From: CAYZXU01 sp964482535
GTDB lineage: Bacteria > Desulfobacterota > Desulfobacteria > Desulfobacterales > BuS5
DNA: 32,662 nt
Assembly: GCA_964482535.1 (NCBI GenBank)
Contig: CAYZXU010000015.1
Location: forward strand, 1-32,662
Direction: 5' to 3'
How positions within the stretch are numbered: the stretch's first letter is position 1; each line of letters opens with the position of its first letter. The notes under the pieces were generated by a model, which saw only the letters and a program-made list of their open reading frames with translations, was not told where the DNA came from and did not search any database. The position numbers were made by a program, and so were the translations under genes. Of this stretch, positions 25,183-32,662 are shown one piece after another.

Positions 25183-25199
25183 GTAAAAATTCTTTTTAC
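25183..25199. other. A/T-rich hairpin in the USP-kinase gap
   Basis: GTAAAAA pairs with TTTTTAC around a TTC loop, 24 nt before the cytidylate-kinase-like gene. It is too weak to call a terminator. Confidence 0.25.
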
Positions 25200-25222
25200 G
25201 GTTAACCCTGTTAGGAGGTTTT

Positions 25223-25960
25223 ATGAGTATACTTAATGGAGAGACAAAATATGTTCCCGGTTTTTACAGAAAAAAGAAACAGAACCTGGCTGAACTTGTA
25301 AACAGTTATATCAGTGAATGGGAAAAAAAACGGCTCGCTTTAAAAAAGAAAAAAGAAAAGCCGTCAGGAATTAGTCCGACAATATGTATCTCCCGCAAAA
25401 CAGGTGCGGGTGCTCTGGAAATAGCGGAAATACTCTCTGAAAAGCTCGGAATGCGTATGTTTGACAAGGAAATAATTGAGTATATTGCAGACAAGGCGGA
25501 TTTGAGGCATAAAACAGTAAACTATTTTGATGAATGTTATCCTGGAAGGGTAAATGAACTGATAAAATTTCTTTTTGGTGAAAAATCTTTTACAGAGGCT
25601 GATTATATCAGGCTCCTTTTTAGTTCAGTATTGGCTTTAAGCAGTTCAGGATCATGTGTCCTTGTGGGCAGGGGAGCGCATCTGATTTTGCCAAGGGATA
25701 AAGTCCTTGCCGTGAGGATAATAAGTTCAGATGAATTCAGGGTTAAGCGGATTGTTAAGTCGTTTAAAATAAGTGAAAAAGATGCCCAGGCGGAAATTGA
25801 ACGTAACGATAAGAAGCAGAAAGACTTTTTCAAAAAGGTGTTTGAGAAAAAGGAAGTGACCCCTTATGAATTTGATATGGTAATAAATTGTGATTATATT
25901 TTAAATTACGATTCTGTTGCAGAAATGATTGCCAGTGCATTTAAAGCAAAGTTCGCTTAG
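25223..25960 (+). CDS. Cytidylate-kinase-like family protein
   Basis: A 245-aa protein of the cytidylate-kinase-like P-loop group (PF13189 type). After a Lys-rich N-terminal helix (SEWEKKRLALKKKKEK) comes ICISRKTGAGALEIAEIL (54-71), a relaxed P-loop, then MRMFDKEIIEYIA, CVLVGRGAHLIL (145-156) and a lid-like KRIVKSFKISEKDAQAEIERND region. Members are often annotated as cytidylate kinase but their substrate is rarely shown, so I do not assign cmk. AGGAGG lies 5 nt before the ATG. Third gene of the CBS-USP group. Confidence 0.85.
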   Translation: MSILNGETKYVPGFYRKKKQNLAELVNSYISEWEKKRLALKKKKEKPSGISPTICISRKTGAGALEIAEILSEKLGMRMFDKEIIEYIADKADLRHKTVNYFDECYPGRVNELIKFLFGEKSFTEADYIRLLFSSVLALSSSGSCVLVGRGAHLILPRDKVLAVRIISSDEFRVKRIVKSFKISEKDAQAEIERNDKKQKDFFKKVFEKKEVTPYEFDMVINCDYILNYDSVAEMIASAFKAKFA

Positions 25961-25974
25961 GCCGGACAGATTTG

Positions 25975-26032
25975 AATTGCGAATTGAAGGTGGATTTATT
26001 TTTAGCTTAAAATACACCATCAATTCGTAATT
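25975..26032. terminator. Long inverted repeat between convergent genes
   Basis: 25975-25992 and 26015-26032 are complementary at 16 of 18 bases around a 22-nt loop, between the kinase-like gene and the convergent maoC gene. A short TTTT ends the plus-strand arm. Probably a bidirectional terminator. Confidence 0.65.
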
Positions 26033-26044
26033 TTACCGGCAATC

Positions 26045-26455
26045 TCAGGAAATCCTTTTGTTTTGAACAAAAGCATCCCCAATTATAACGTTTTCACCAT
26101 CCTTATCAATTATTTTTGTCTCTATTTTCGCCCTGTTTTTTTCTGTATCTACTTCAACAACCTCAAACTTTGCAGTATATTCCATGTCAACAAACATCGG
26201 TTTTCTGAATGACATGTTCTGGCCCATGTATATTGTGCCTTCTCCTGGAAATAATGTGCCGAAAACCATCGAAAAAACACTTCCCCCCAGAAAACCGTGC
26301 ATTATTGGTCTGCCGAATATGCTGGATTCTGCATATTTTGCATCAATATGAATTGGATTATTATCCCCTGTAACCCTGGCAAATTCATCCACCTGTTGTT
26401 GGCTATAACTGAATGAATAACTGTATGTATCGCCTTTTTTTATTTTGTCGGTCAC
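26045..26455 (-). CDS. MaoC-family dehydratase ((R)-enoyl-CoA hydratase-like)
   Basis: A 136-aa single hot-dog-fold protein of the MaoC/PhaJ type. The hydratase motif is intact: D31 and H36 in GDNNPIHID, then FGRPIMHGFLGGS. Expected to hydrate trans-2-enoyl-CoA to (R)-3-hydroxyacyl-CoA in fatty-acid metabolism; acyl-chain preference is unknown. The start is GTG 26455-26453, sharing one base with the stop of the upstream gene, with GGAGA about 7 nt upstream. Last gene of the infC-to-maoC run. Confidence 0.9.
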   Translation of the reverse strand: MTDKIKKGDTYSYSFSYSQQQVDEFARVTGDNNPIHIDAKYAESSIFGRPIMHGFLGGSVFSMVFGTLFPGEGTIYMGQNMSFRKPMFVDMEYTAKFEVVEVDTEKNRAKIETKIIDKDGENVIIGDAFVQNKRIS

Positions 26456-26913
26456 TATTCATCTCCTGTTAATACTTCTGTTGAATCTATTTTCCAAATT
26501 CCGTTTTCCCTTATAAGTGAATCGATCTCTTTTTCTTCTAATCCTTCAGGATTAAAGATATCCTTTGAGTTAAGAAGAACTTCGACGATTGCTCTGTCTC
26601 CATCAATTTTTGCAGGGGAAATGGAAAAATTTAATATTTCCACCTTGCCGGCTTCACAAACTTTTTTCCAGTCGGCAGCCCATTGTTCCATTGTTTTCCC
26701 ATCAGACATTTTTTTAGTGATACAGGTGTACGCATTATTATAATTGCCGCTCTTAATTGAATTATAATAATTGGCAACAACAGCTTCAGGCGTTGAAGGA
26801 CTGCCGTATACAGTGCCTGCAATAAAAAAAACAGTGCAAAAAAAGATGCTTAACGTTATGATGTTAACAGTCTTTATACCTTTGCCTTTTTTATACTTTA
26901 GATTCTTTTTCAT
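26455..26913 (-). CDS. Exported NTF2-like (DUF4878-type) protein
   Basis: A 152-aa protein with a Lys-rich N-terminus and one hydrophobic stretch (IITLSIFFCTVFFIAGTVYG), probably a signal peptide cut near VYG-SP. The mature part begins TPEAVVANYYNSIKSGNYNNAYTCI, the pattern of NTF2-like DUF4878 domains, and ends in ENGIWKIDS. Its role is unknown; it is likely periplasmic. ATG 26913 is chosen because an AGG-rich site (AGGGGCAGGAT) precedes it; an in-frame start at 26952 overlaps merR. It overlaps maoC by one base. Confidence 0.8.
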   Translation of the reverse strand: MKKNLKYKKGKGIKTVNIITLSIFFCTVFFIAGTVYGSPSTPEAVVANYYNSIKSGNYNNAYTCITKKMSDGKTMEQWAADWKKVCEAGKVEILNFSISPAKIDGDRAIVEVLLNSKDIFNPEGLEEKEIDSLIRENGIWKIDSTEVLTGDE

Positions 26914-26944
26914 TATCCTGCCCCTTAATTTTAATATGAGATTT

Positions 26945-27280
26945 TTATACAAGCAGATCCCTTATGCTTTTAAGTTCATTGCGAATTTGATCCATTATAA
27001 CTGTTTCAGGCTGCCTGTTTTTTTTACAAATTTTCGATTTCAAGAACTGTTTTGCGCCCTGAATAGTGAACTTTTCTTTATAAAGCAGATTCTTAATTAT
27101 AAAAATCTGCTTTATATCATTTTTTTTATACAGTCTCTGACCTGTTGATGTGCGTTTTGGCTTTATGCCTGAAAATTCCGACTCCCAGAATCTTAACACA
27201 GAGGAAGGGAGACCGGTGAGATCGCTTACTTCACCTATTTTAAAGTAGAATTTATCGGGTATTTTATTCTCCGAATGCAT
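26945..27280 (-). CDS. MerR-family transcriptional regulator
   Basis: A 111-aa protein with an N-terminal MerR winged helix: YFKIGEVSDLTGLPSSVLRFWESEF (12-36) and the wing KPKRTSTGQRLYKKNDI, followed by a helix and a short basic C-terminus. No effector domain or cysteine sensor is seen, so it resembles the small MerR proteins found downstream of pheT/ihfA in many proteobacteria. It begins 15 nt after the pheT stop. No ihfA gene lies between them. Confidence 0.88.
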   Translation of the reverse strand: MHSENKIPDKFYFKIGEVSDLTGLPSSVLRFWESEFSGIKPKRTSTGQRLYKKNDIKQIFIIKNLLYKEKFTIQGAKQFLKSKICKKNRQPETVIMDQIRNELKSIRDLLV

Positions 27281-27295
27281 GATTGAAAAAATGTT

Positions 27296-29755
27296 TCAGA
27301 CTTTTTGCGCAGGCAGCGCTGCATTAAATTTTTTTATAAGCCTGTCAGTAATTATTTTATGCACCTGGTTTGTATAATCATCCTTTAAGGTCTCAATAGA
27401 TGATCTGTAGGTTATTCTGAAAGAAATACTTTTTTTGCCGGTTGGTATGGATTTGCCTTCAAACATGTCAAACAGATATAATTTTTCCACCAGATCTTCT
27501 TTAAAATTTTTAACACTTAGCAGGATATCAGATGATTCCATATCCTTATCCACTATTATCGTTATATCCCTTGAAATAGCAGGGAATTTTGGGAGAGGTA
27601 TGTATGCTGTTTTTTCAGGTATAGCCGAAAAAACAAGATTTAGATCCATCTCAAATATATAAGTGGTCTGGGCCAGGTTATAATTTAAAATTACTTCAGG
27701 ATGAACTTCGCCAACACGTCCGATGGCAATATTATTTGCAAAAATAGCAGCAGAAAAGCCAGGCCTGATATAATCGCAAAGATTATCCGGAATTTTTGTA
27801 AAAAAGGTGTTCTTAATATTCAGAGAATCAAGAAGACCTTCAACAACCCCTTTAATATCAAAAAAATCACACTTTCTTTCTTTTGTATGCCATGAAGATC
27901 TATCTTTTAAACCTGTCCAAAGACCTGCAAGCATCTCTTTTTCTTCAGGAAGGCTTTCATGGCCCTTGCTGAAAAATATGTTGCCTGTTTCAAAGAGCTT
28001 CAGGTCGGTACTTTGCCGAGAAATATTTTTATGCATTGTTTCAAGCAGGCCTGGTATTAAAGATGTCCTCAGTACTGATTGATCTTCCGTAATAGGGTTA
28101 ATTATATTAACGATATTTCTTGCAGGGTCTGTTGTGCAAAGTTTCATGCGGTCACATGACAGGCAGTGGATAAAACTGTAATTTATTGCTTCGCTAAAGC
28201 CAAAACCTGTCATAATTCCTTTTAATTTATATCGGAAATCTATAATCTTTGCCGCATGGATTGCATCCTGGCCGGTTTCTGAAGAAATTTTCGGGAATGT
28301 AACCGGTATATTGTCGTAACCTGAAAGACGCGCAACCTCTTCAACAAGATCAACCGGTCTTGTGACATCCACTCTAAAGGAGGGAGGTGTGACTATTAAT
28401 TTTTCTACCCCTTCACCATGCCCCTTATGTTTTACTTTAAATTCAACGGATTTTAAAAAAAACTCAATTTTATCTATTGTAAAATCGGTTCCAAGGAGCC
28501 TGTTTGTCTCTTTAACACCCAAAGTAATCGGGCTGTTTTTTATTTTTTTGGTATGATTATCTATAAGACCCTTCACAATTGTGCCGCCGCTTATTTCAGC
28601 CATAAGCGATGCAGCCCTGTTTAAAGCTGTGACAGTGCCTTCAGGATCGACCCCTCTTTCAAATCTGTGAGAAGCATCGGTATTAAATCCGTATGTTTTT
28701 GCAGTCTTGCGAATGGATGCAGGATTAAAATAGGCGCTCTCTATTAGAACAGATGTGGTGAAATCTTTGATTTCCGAGTCCATCCCCCCCATGACACCTG
28801 CCATTGCAACAGGTTTTTCTCCGTCGCAAATCATTAAAACGCTGGAAGAAAGTGTATGCTCTTTATTGTCAAGTGTGGTAAACTTCTCCCCATCTTTTGC
28901 ATTTTTAACTATAATTTTGTTTTGGGCAAGGCTGTCAAAATCGAATGCATGCAGGGGCTGACCTGTTTCCATCATTACAAAATTTGTTATATCGACAATA
29001 TTATTTACGGGTCTTAAACCGGCAGATATAATTTTATCCTGCAACCAGAAAGGAGACGGCTTTACTATAATGTCCTTCACAAGCCTTGCGGCATATCTTG
29101 GACATAGTTCAGGTGATTCGATTATAACTGAAGCTAAATCCGGCAGATGTTTTTCGTCTTCATAATTCTGGGTTGTAATCTTAACATCCGGCAATATTAT
29201 TTTGTTGTTGTAAATTGCAGCGACTTCACGAGCGACCCCGATCATACTCAGGCAGTCAGGTCTGTTTGGCGTAAGGCTTATATCCAAAACCATATCAGAA
29301 AGGTTAAGAGCTTTTATAAGCTTTTCCCCAGGCTTAATGCCCTGATTTAAAATCATAACACTGTTTTTATCGATTCCTGTCCCCAACTCTGAAGCGCTGC
29401 ATAGCATGCCATTGGATTCTTTGCCGCGGATAAGAGATTTTTTTAGAATAGAACCGTCGGGAAATACCGTTCCGGGAAGCGCTACAGGGCAAATCATGTC
29501 AACATATATGTTAAGATCACCGCAAACAACCTGAATATTTTTGTCTCCCACGTTCACCAGACAGATTTTAAGCCTGTCTGTGTCAGGATGAGGAACAATT
29601 TCCAGCAGACGGCCGGCCACTACTTTATTTAAATAATCATATCTGTCGTAAACGGCTTCAACTTCAAGACCCGCCATGGTAAGCGAATCAGCAAGGCTTG
29701 CTGCGTTTCCTTCAACTGAAACATAATTTTTCAACCAGCTTAGACTGACTTTCAT
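27296..29755 (-). CDS. pheT: Phenylalanyl-tRNA synthetase beta subunit
   Basis: An 819-aa beta subunit of the alpha2-beta2 enzyme that charges tRNA-Phe (EC 6.1.1.20). Order as expected: N-terminal MKVSLSWLKNYV, tRNA-binding OB fold (VVAGRLLEIVPHPDTDRLKICLVNVG), B3/B4 editing domain (DISLTPNRPDCLS, GQPLHAFDFD), B5 (VTPPSFRVDVTRPVDLVEEVAR), catalytic-like core, and a C-terminal anticodon-binding FDX-ACB domain (FPAISRDITIIVD). Its ATG is one base after the pheS stop, and its Shine-Dalgarno (TGAGG) lies within the end of pheS. Confidence 0.97.
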   Translation of the reverse strand: MKVSLSWLKNYVSVEGNAASLADSLTMAGLEVEAVYDRYDYLNKVVAGRLLEIVPHPDTDRLKICLVNVGDKNIQVVCGDLNIYVDMICPVALPGTVFPDGSILKKSLIRGKESNGMLCSASELGTGIDKNSVMILNQGIKPGEKLIKALNLSDMVLDISLTPNRPDCLSMIGVAREVAAIYNNKIILPDVKITTQNYEDEKHLPDLASVIIESPELCPRYAARLVKDIIVKPSPFWLQDKIISAGLRPVNNIVDITNFVMMETGQPLHAFDFDSLAQNKIIVKNAKDGEKFTTLDNKEHTLSSSVLMICDGEKPVAMAGVMGGMDSEIKDFTTSVLIESAYFNPASIRKTAKTYGFNTDASHRFERGVDPEGTVTALNRAASLMAEISGGTIVKGLIDNHTKKIKNSPITLGVKETNRLLGTDFTIDKIEFFLKSVEFKVKHKGHGEGVEKLIVTPPSFRVDVTRPVDLVEEVARLSGYDNIPVTFPKISSETGQDAIHAAKIIDFRYKLKGIMTGFGFSEAINYSFIHCLSCDRMKLCTTDPARNIVNIINPITEDQSVLRTSLIPGLLETMHKNISRQSTDLKLFETGNIFFSKGHESLPEEKEMLAGLWTGLKDRSSWHTKERKCDFFDIKGVVEGLLDSLNIKNTFFTKIPDNLCDYIRPGFSAAIFANNIAIGRVGEVHPEVILNYNLAQTTYIFEMDLNLVFSAIPEKTAYIPLPKFPAISRDITIIVDKDMESSDILLSVKNFKEDLVEKLYLFDMFEGKSIPTGKKSISFRITYRSSIETLKDDYTNQVHKIITDRLIKKFNAALPAQKV

Positions 29756-29756
29756 T

Positions 29757-30764
29757 TTAAAACTGCCTCAGGAACCTTAAATCATTTTCAAAGAATTTGC
29801 GAATATCGTCAATGCCGTACTTTAACATTGCAATACGCTCAATACCCATGCCAAAAGCAAAGCCGTTATAAATTGAAGTGTCATAACCCACATTTTCAAA
29901 AACAGCAGGGTGAACCATTCCGGCGCCCAAGACTTCCAGCCATCCTGTATGTGAGCATACCCTGCAGCCCTTGCCCCTGCACATGACACATAGAATATCA
30001 ACTTCAGCGCTGGGTTCTGTAAAAGGGAAAAAACTTGGACGAAATCTAAGGGATGTCCGGTTGCCGAACATAAGGTGTACAAAAGTCGTCAAGATTCCTT
30101 TAAGGTCTCCGAAACTGATGTTTTTGTCCACAAGAAGCCCTTCAATCTGCGTAAACATGGGCGTATGTGTCAAATCCGAATCGCACCTGTATACTTTTCC
30201 AGGCGCAATGATTCTGACCGGCGGGTCTGTTTTTTCCATGACACGTATCTGCATGGGCGAAGTCTGGGTTCTTAATACAATATTGTCTGAAATATAAAAT
30301 GTATCCTGCATATCCCTTGCAGGATGATTTTTGGGGATATTCAGTGCCTCAAAATTATAATAATCGGTTTCAACCTCAGGACCTTCAACTATATTGAACC
30401 CCATTTTAGTAAATATTTCAGATATCTGCTTGGTAACCTGGGTGAGAGGATGCAGCCTGCCGCTATGGGTTTTCCTTCCCGGCAGGGATACATCTATACG
30501 CTCAACAGATTTACTACCGACCGCTTCTATCTTTTTTAAGGAATCTTTTACCGCCTGCGTCAGAGTCTTTTTTGCTCTGTTTATTTTTTTTCCGGCTTCA
30601 GGCCTCTCATCCTCCGGCAAATTTGAAATTTGCTTTAAAAATTGAGTAACAATCCCCTTGCGCCCAAGATATTTAACGGAAATATTATTTATTATTTCTG
30701 AACTTGAAGCATTATTTAACTCATCCAAAGCTTCCTGGCAGATATTTTCAATGGAATTTTCCAC
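29757..30764 (-). CDS. pheS: Phenylalanyl-tRNA synthetase alpha subunit
   Basis: A 335-aa catalytic alpha subunit. It has an N-terminal coiled-coil, then GRLHPLTQVTKQISEIF, the class II motif 2 region (VYRCDSDLTHTPMFTQIEGL), and motif 3 near the end (FAFGMGIERIAMLKYGIDDIR). A CVMCRGKGCRVC insert (~261-272) carries four Cys that could hold zinc. The start is GTG 30764; no upstream alternative keeps the N-terminus typical. It follows rplT by 48 nt and is coupled to pheT. Confidence 0.97.
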   Translation of the reverse strand: MENSIENICQEALDELNNASSSEIINNISVKYLGRKGIVTQFLKQISNLPEDERPEAGKKINRAKKTLTQAVKDSLKKIEAVGSKSVERIDVSLPGRKTHSGRLHPLTQVTKQISEIFTKMGFNIVEGPEVETDYYNFEALNIPKNHPARDMQDTFYISDNIVLRTQTSPMQIRVMEKTDPPVRIIAPGKVYRCDSDLTHTPMFTQIEGLLVDKNISFGDLKGILTTFVHLMFGNRTSLRFRPSFFPFTEPSAEVDILCVMCRGKGCRVCSHTGWLEVLGAGMVHPAVFENVGYDTSIYNGFAFGMGIERIAMLKYGIDDIRKFFENDLRFLRQF

Positions 30765-30812
30765 TCTTGCCTGACATATCCTTAAGACTTAAAATTTTAA
30801 TAAAAATAAACT

Positions 30813-31163
30813 TTACAGGTGTTGCGCTGCAAGACCTGCGATTTTTGAAAAACCTGATGGATCAGATATGGCCAATTCAGCAAGAACTTTGCGGTCAAGC
30901 TCCACGTTGGCAAGCTTTAAACCATGTATGAATTTACTGTATGACAGATTATTCATGCGTGAAGCAGCATTTATCCTTGCTATCCAGAGCCTTCTAAAAT
31001 CACGTTTACGGGTTCTTCTATCACGGTAAGCGTACATTAACGCTTTATCAACAGCATCAGCAGCTGTGCGAAACAGCTTGCTCCTTCCTCCACGGAAGCC
31101 TTTTGCAAGTTTCAGGACCTTTTTTCTCCGTCTTCTTGCTTTATAACCTCTTTTTACACGCAT
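30813..31163 (-). CDS. rplT: 50S ribosomal protein L20
   Basis: A 116-aa basic protein starting MRVKRGYKARRRRKKVLKLAKGFRG, the conserved L20 N-terminus, followed by AYRDRRTRKRDFRRLWIARINAA. The start at 31163 has AAGGAG 8 nt upstream; the longer in-frame ORF to 31265 is not real coding sequence. L20 binds 23S rRNA early in 50S assembly and, in bacteria where it has been studied, represses the rpmI-rplT part of this operon. Confidence 0.97.
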   Translation of the reverse strand: MRVKRGYKARRRRKKVLKLAKGFRGGRSKLFRTAADAVDKALMYAYRDRRTRKRDFRRLWIARINAASRMNNLSYSKFIHGLKLANVELDRKVLAELAISDPSGFSKIAGLAAQHL

Positions 31164-31215
31164 TCCATATTCTCCTTGAATTATATAGTTCCAAACAATT
31201 TTTATCCATTGTCTT

Positions 31216-31413
31216 CTAACTGTTGGGCAGAAGCAGACGCAACTCTTTTCGGTCTGTTTTTTCAATAATATTACTTTTTCTTAATCCCCTTTTACGCTTT
31301 GTGGTTTTTTTTGTTAAAATATGACCGGCATGGGATTTTGAAAAAACAAATTTGCCTGTTCCTGTTTTTTTAAAACGTTTGGCTGCGGCTCTGTTTGTTT
31401 TTATTTTTGGCAT
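31216..31413 (-). CDS. rpmI: 50S ribosomal protein L35
   Basis: A 65-aa basic protein, MPKIKTNRAAAKRFKKTGTG at the N-terminus and HAGHILTKKTTKRKRGLRK inside, the standard L35 pattern and length. AGGAG precedes the ATG. It lies between infC and rplT as in most bacteria; a T-tailed hairpin just upstream may tune its expression relative to infC. Confidence 0.97.
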   Translation of the reverse strand: MPKIKTNRAAAKRFKKTGTGKFVFSKSHAGHILTKKTTKRKRGLRKSNIIEKTDRKELRLLLPNS

Positions 31414-31436
31414 TTACGGGTTCTCCTAAAAAAAAT

Positions 31437-31476
31437 AGATGGCGTGGGCAATAGATATATACCACACACGCCATCT
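31437..31476 (-). terminator. T-tailed hairpin (attenuator) between infC and rpmI
   Basis: AGATGGCGTG (31437-31446) pairs perfectly with 31467-31476. In the direction of transcription it is followed directly by a run of eight T and then the rpmI Shine-Dalgarno. This is a complete intrinsic terminator inside the operon, so some transcripts should stop after infC. Confidence 0.8.
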
Positions 31477-31521
31477 GCATAAAAAAATAAATTTAATGAA
31501 TTATTATTCGCAGAAAGGTCT

Positions 31522-32067
31522 TTAATTATTTTTTGGCGCAAGAATCATAATCATAGTGCGACCTTCAAATTTGGGATACTGCTCAACAATTGCCAGCTCT
31601 TCGGTTTCTCCGGCAATCTTAGCGAGCAGTTGGCGGCCATGATCCGAAAGCACTATTTCACGACCTCTGAATATTACAGTTACTTTAACCTTGTCTTTTC
31701 TCGCTATAAATTTTTTAATATGACCTATTTTGACCTGAAGGTCATGCTCGCTTGTTTTTGGTCTGACTTTGATCTCTTTTATTTGAAAAGTACTCTGTTT
31801 TTTTTTGGCCTCCTGTTTTTTTTTGGTCTGGAGATATTTATATCTGCCGTAGTCCATTATTTTGCAAACCGGAGGTTTTGCATTAGGAGAAATTTCAACG
31901 AGATCAAGTCCGTGATCATTGGCAATAGCAAGAGCTTTATAGGTTGGTATAACGCCTACCTGTTCACCCTCAGGGTCTATTAACCGCACCTCTTTTGCTC
32001 TGATTTTATTGTTTACGTTGGTTTTGTCTCTGTTGTTCGGTCTGTTTGGTTTTCTGGATATAGCTAT
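31522..32067 (-). CDS. infC: Translation initiation factor IF-3, probable AUA start
   Basis: IF-3 binds the 30S subunit and checks start-codon choice. Typical segments: VNNKIRAKEVRLIDPEGEQVG, KPPVCKIMDYGRYKY, IKEIKVRPKTSEHD, KVKVTVIFRGREI. The N-terminal region has no ATG or GTG. A strong AGGAGGT (32074-32080) lies 6 nt before ATA 32067-32065, giving 181 aa, the usual IF-3 size. The only standard alternative, TTG at 32103, is upstream of that site and would place it inside the coding region. Non-AUG infC starts (AUU in E. coli) are the basis of IF-3 autoregulation, so AUA here is plausible. First gene of the rpmI-rplT-pheST operon; no thrS precedes it. Confidence 0.93.
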   Translation of the reverse strand: MAISRKPNRPNNRDKTNVNNKIRAKEVRLIDPEGEQVGVIPTYKALAIANDHGLDLVEISPNAKPPVCKIMDYGRYKYLQTKKKQEAKKKQSTFQIKEIKVRPKTSEHDLQVKIGHIKKFIARKDKVKVTVIFRGREIVLSDHGRQLLAKIAGETEELAIVEQYPKFEGRTMIMILAPKNN

Positions 32068-32073
32068 TGCCTT

Positions 32074-32080
32074 ACCTCCT
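32074..32080 (-). promoter_or_regulatory. Ribosome-binding site that decides the infC start
   Basis: AGGAGGT on the minus strand, 6 nt before an ATA codon. It is a near-perfect anti-16S match and places initiation at 32067 rather than at TTG 32103. Confidence 0.75.
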
Positions 32081-32180
32081 GTGTTAGAATTAAATTTTTG
32101 CAAAACTGAACAATTTTCAAAGGCTTCGCAATTAATTTGTACTAAAATTCATTAATTTTGTCTTTGAAAAATCAAGAACA

Positions 32181-32186
32181 ATTATA
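32181..32186 (-). promoter_or_regulatory. Candidate -10 box for the infC operon
   Basis: A perfect TATAAT on the minus strand, about 115 nt before the infC start. The -35 side has only TTGTTT at a 19-nt spacing, so the promoter is possible but weak. Confidence 0.35.
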
Positions 32187-32312
32187 AATATGCTTCTGCT
32201 TTATAAAACAAGCCTGATAAATGCAAGAAAAAAAAACCGATAATTTGATTTTTTTAAATTAATATTTAAAATATTGTTAATACTGCCGCATGAATGGTCT
32301 GGGAAAATTATA

Positions 32313-32339
32313 TTGACAATATTGGCAAATCATTATAGT
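32313..32339 (+). promoter_or_regulatory. Candidate promoter for the hdrA-like gene
   Basis: TTGACA at 32313-32318 is followed by TATAGT after 15 nt, a short spacing. It is the only good -35 in the 441-nt divergent gap (32068-32508), which otherwise holds no visible gene. Confidence 0.4.
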
Positions 32340-32508
32340 AATCCTTTTTTACAGGTAATATTTTAGCTTAAATGAGTTTTAAAAAAAAATGTTTGTTTTT
32401 CAAAATTACTCGTAAAAAATAAGCGAAATATATCTATATCACTTTAATTTTTAAACGTTTTTTTCCTTATGTTGTGAAAATATTCTATTTTTTCAGGAGA
32501 GTGAGAAT

Positions 32509-32662
32509 ATGTCAAAGGATGTAATAGGATCAGTTTTGGTCGTTGGCGGTGGAATTGCAGGAATGCAGTCTGCTTTGGATCTGGCAGATTCAGGATATTA
32601 TGTGTATCTGCTGGAGAAGGGACCCTCAATAGGCGGGGTTATGGCTCAGCTCGATAAAACAT
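32509..32662 (+). CDS. HdrA-like FAD protein, 5' end only
   Basis: Only the first 51 residues are in the window. SVLVVGGGIAGMQSALDLA is an FAD-binding Rossmann motif near the start, followed by LLEKGPSIGGVMAQLDKT, which matches the N-terminus of the HdrA/QmoA flavoprotein family. AGGAGAG lies 8 nt before the ATG. HdrA-like subunits bifurcate or relay electrons to Fe-S partners. Whether it works with the HdrBC-like genes at 16.7-18.0 kb, or with a separate cluster past the edge, cannot be seen. Confidence 0.85.
   Translation, partial: MSKDVIGSVLVVGGGIAGMQSALDLADSGYYVYLLEKGPSIGGVMAQLDKT

Noticed and set aside
31164..31265. N-terminal extension of L20
   Set aside because: The conserved L20 start MRVKRG is at 31163 with its own AAGGAG; the extension covers the rpmI-rplT spacer and overlaps rpmI.

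Overview
The window looks like the chromosome of an anaerobic, A+T-rich Desulfobacterota (sulfate-reducer-like, Desulfobacteraceae-type) bacterium. This is inferred from gene content: a fumarate reductase/succinate dehydrogenase-like flavoprotein and Fe-S subunit in one operon with HdrB- and HdrC-like proteins, an HdrA-like flavoprotein at the right edge, an MJ0042 zinc-ribbon/HDOD protein, a small archaeal-type thymidylate synthase, a pyk-pta-ackA cluster and infC-rpmI-rplT-pheS-pheT. No 16S rRNA or other species marker is present, so the assignment is not firm.

Layout. 1-907: no intact gene; a decayed integron-type integrase fragment, other degenerate reading frames, and the first copy of a ~65-bp direct repeat. 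908-6127: a 1739-residue protein joining a DEDD exonuclease-like domain, a RecQ-type SF2 helicase and a UvrD/Rep-type SF1 helicase. Directly after it lies the second copy of the repeat, then gdhA (6209-7558) and a small hypothetical gene, ending at a hairpin shared with a convergent HDOD gene (7931-9007, minus). 9124-13892: pyk-pta-ackA on the plus strand (pyruvate/acetyl-CoA/acetate interconversion). 13967-17959 (minus): hdrC-like, hdrB-like, Fe-S subunit and flavoprotein, i.e. a succinate/fumarate oxidoreductase with no membrane-anchor gene, driven from a good sigma70-type promoter near 18150-18180. 18267-23178 (minus): a broken dtd, dacB, a thyA-like gene, a small hypothetical gene and tex. 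23487-25960 (plus): a CBS-domain protein, a tandem universal stress protein and a cytidylate-kinase-like protein. 26045-32067 (minus): infC-rpmI-rplT-pheS-pheT followed by a merR-type regulator, an exported NTF2-like protein and a MaoC hydratase. 32509 to the edge (plus): the 5' end of an hdrA-like gene.

How the parts fit. The metabolic core handles pyruvate, acetyl-CoA/acetate, glutamate and succinate/fumarate, with electrons probably exchanged through Hdr-like modules. The translation operon and the stress/regulatory genes are ordinary chromosome. The left 6.2 kb is the accessory part: integrase debris, a flanking repeat and the unusual double-helicase protein. Points most worth attention are that protein and its flanking repeat, the anchor-less Sdh/Hdr operon, the deleted dtd gene, and a probable AUA start codon for infC.
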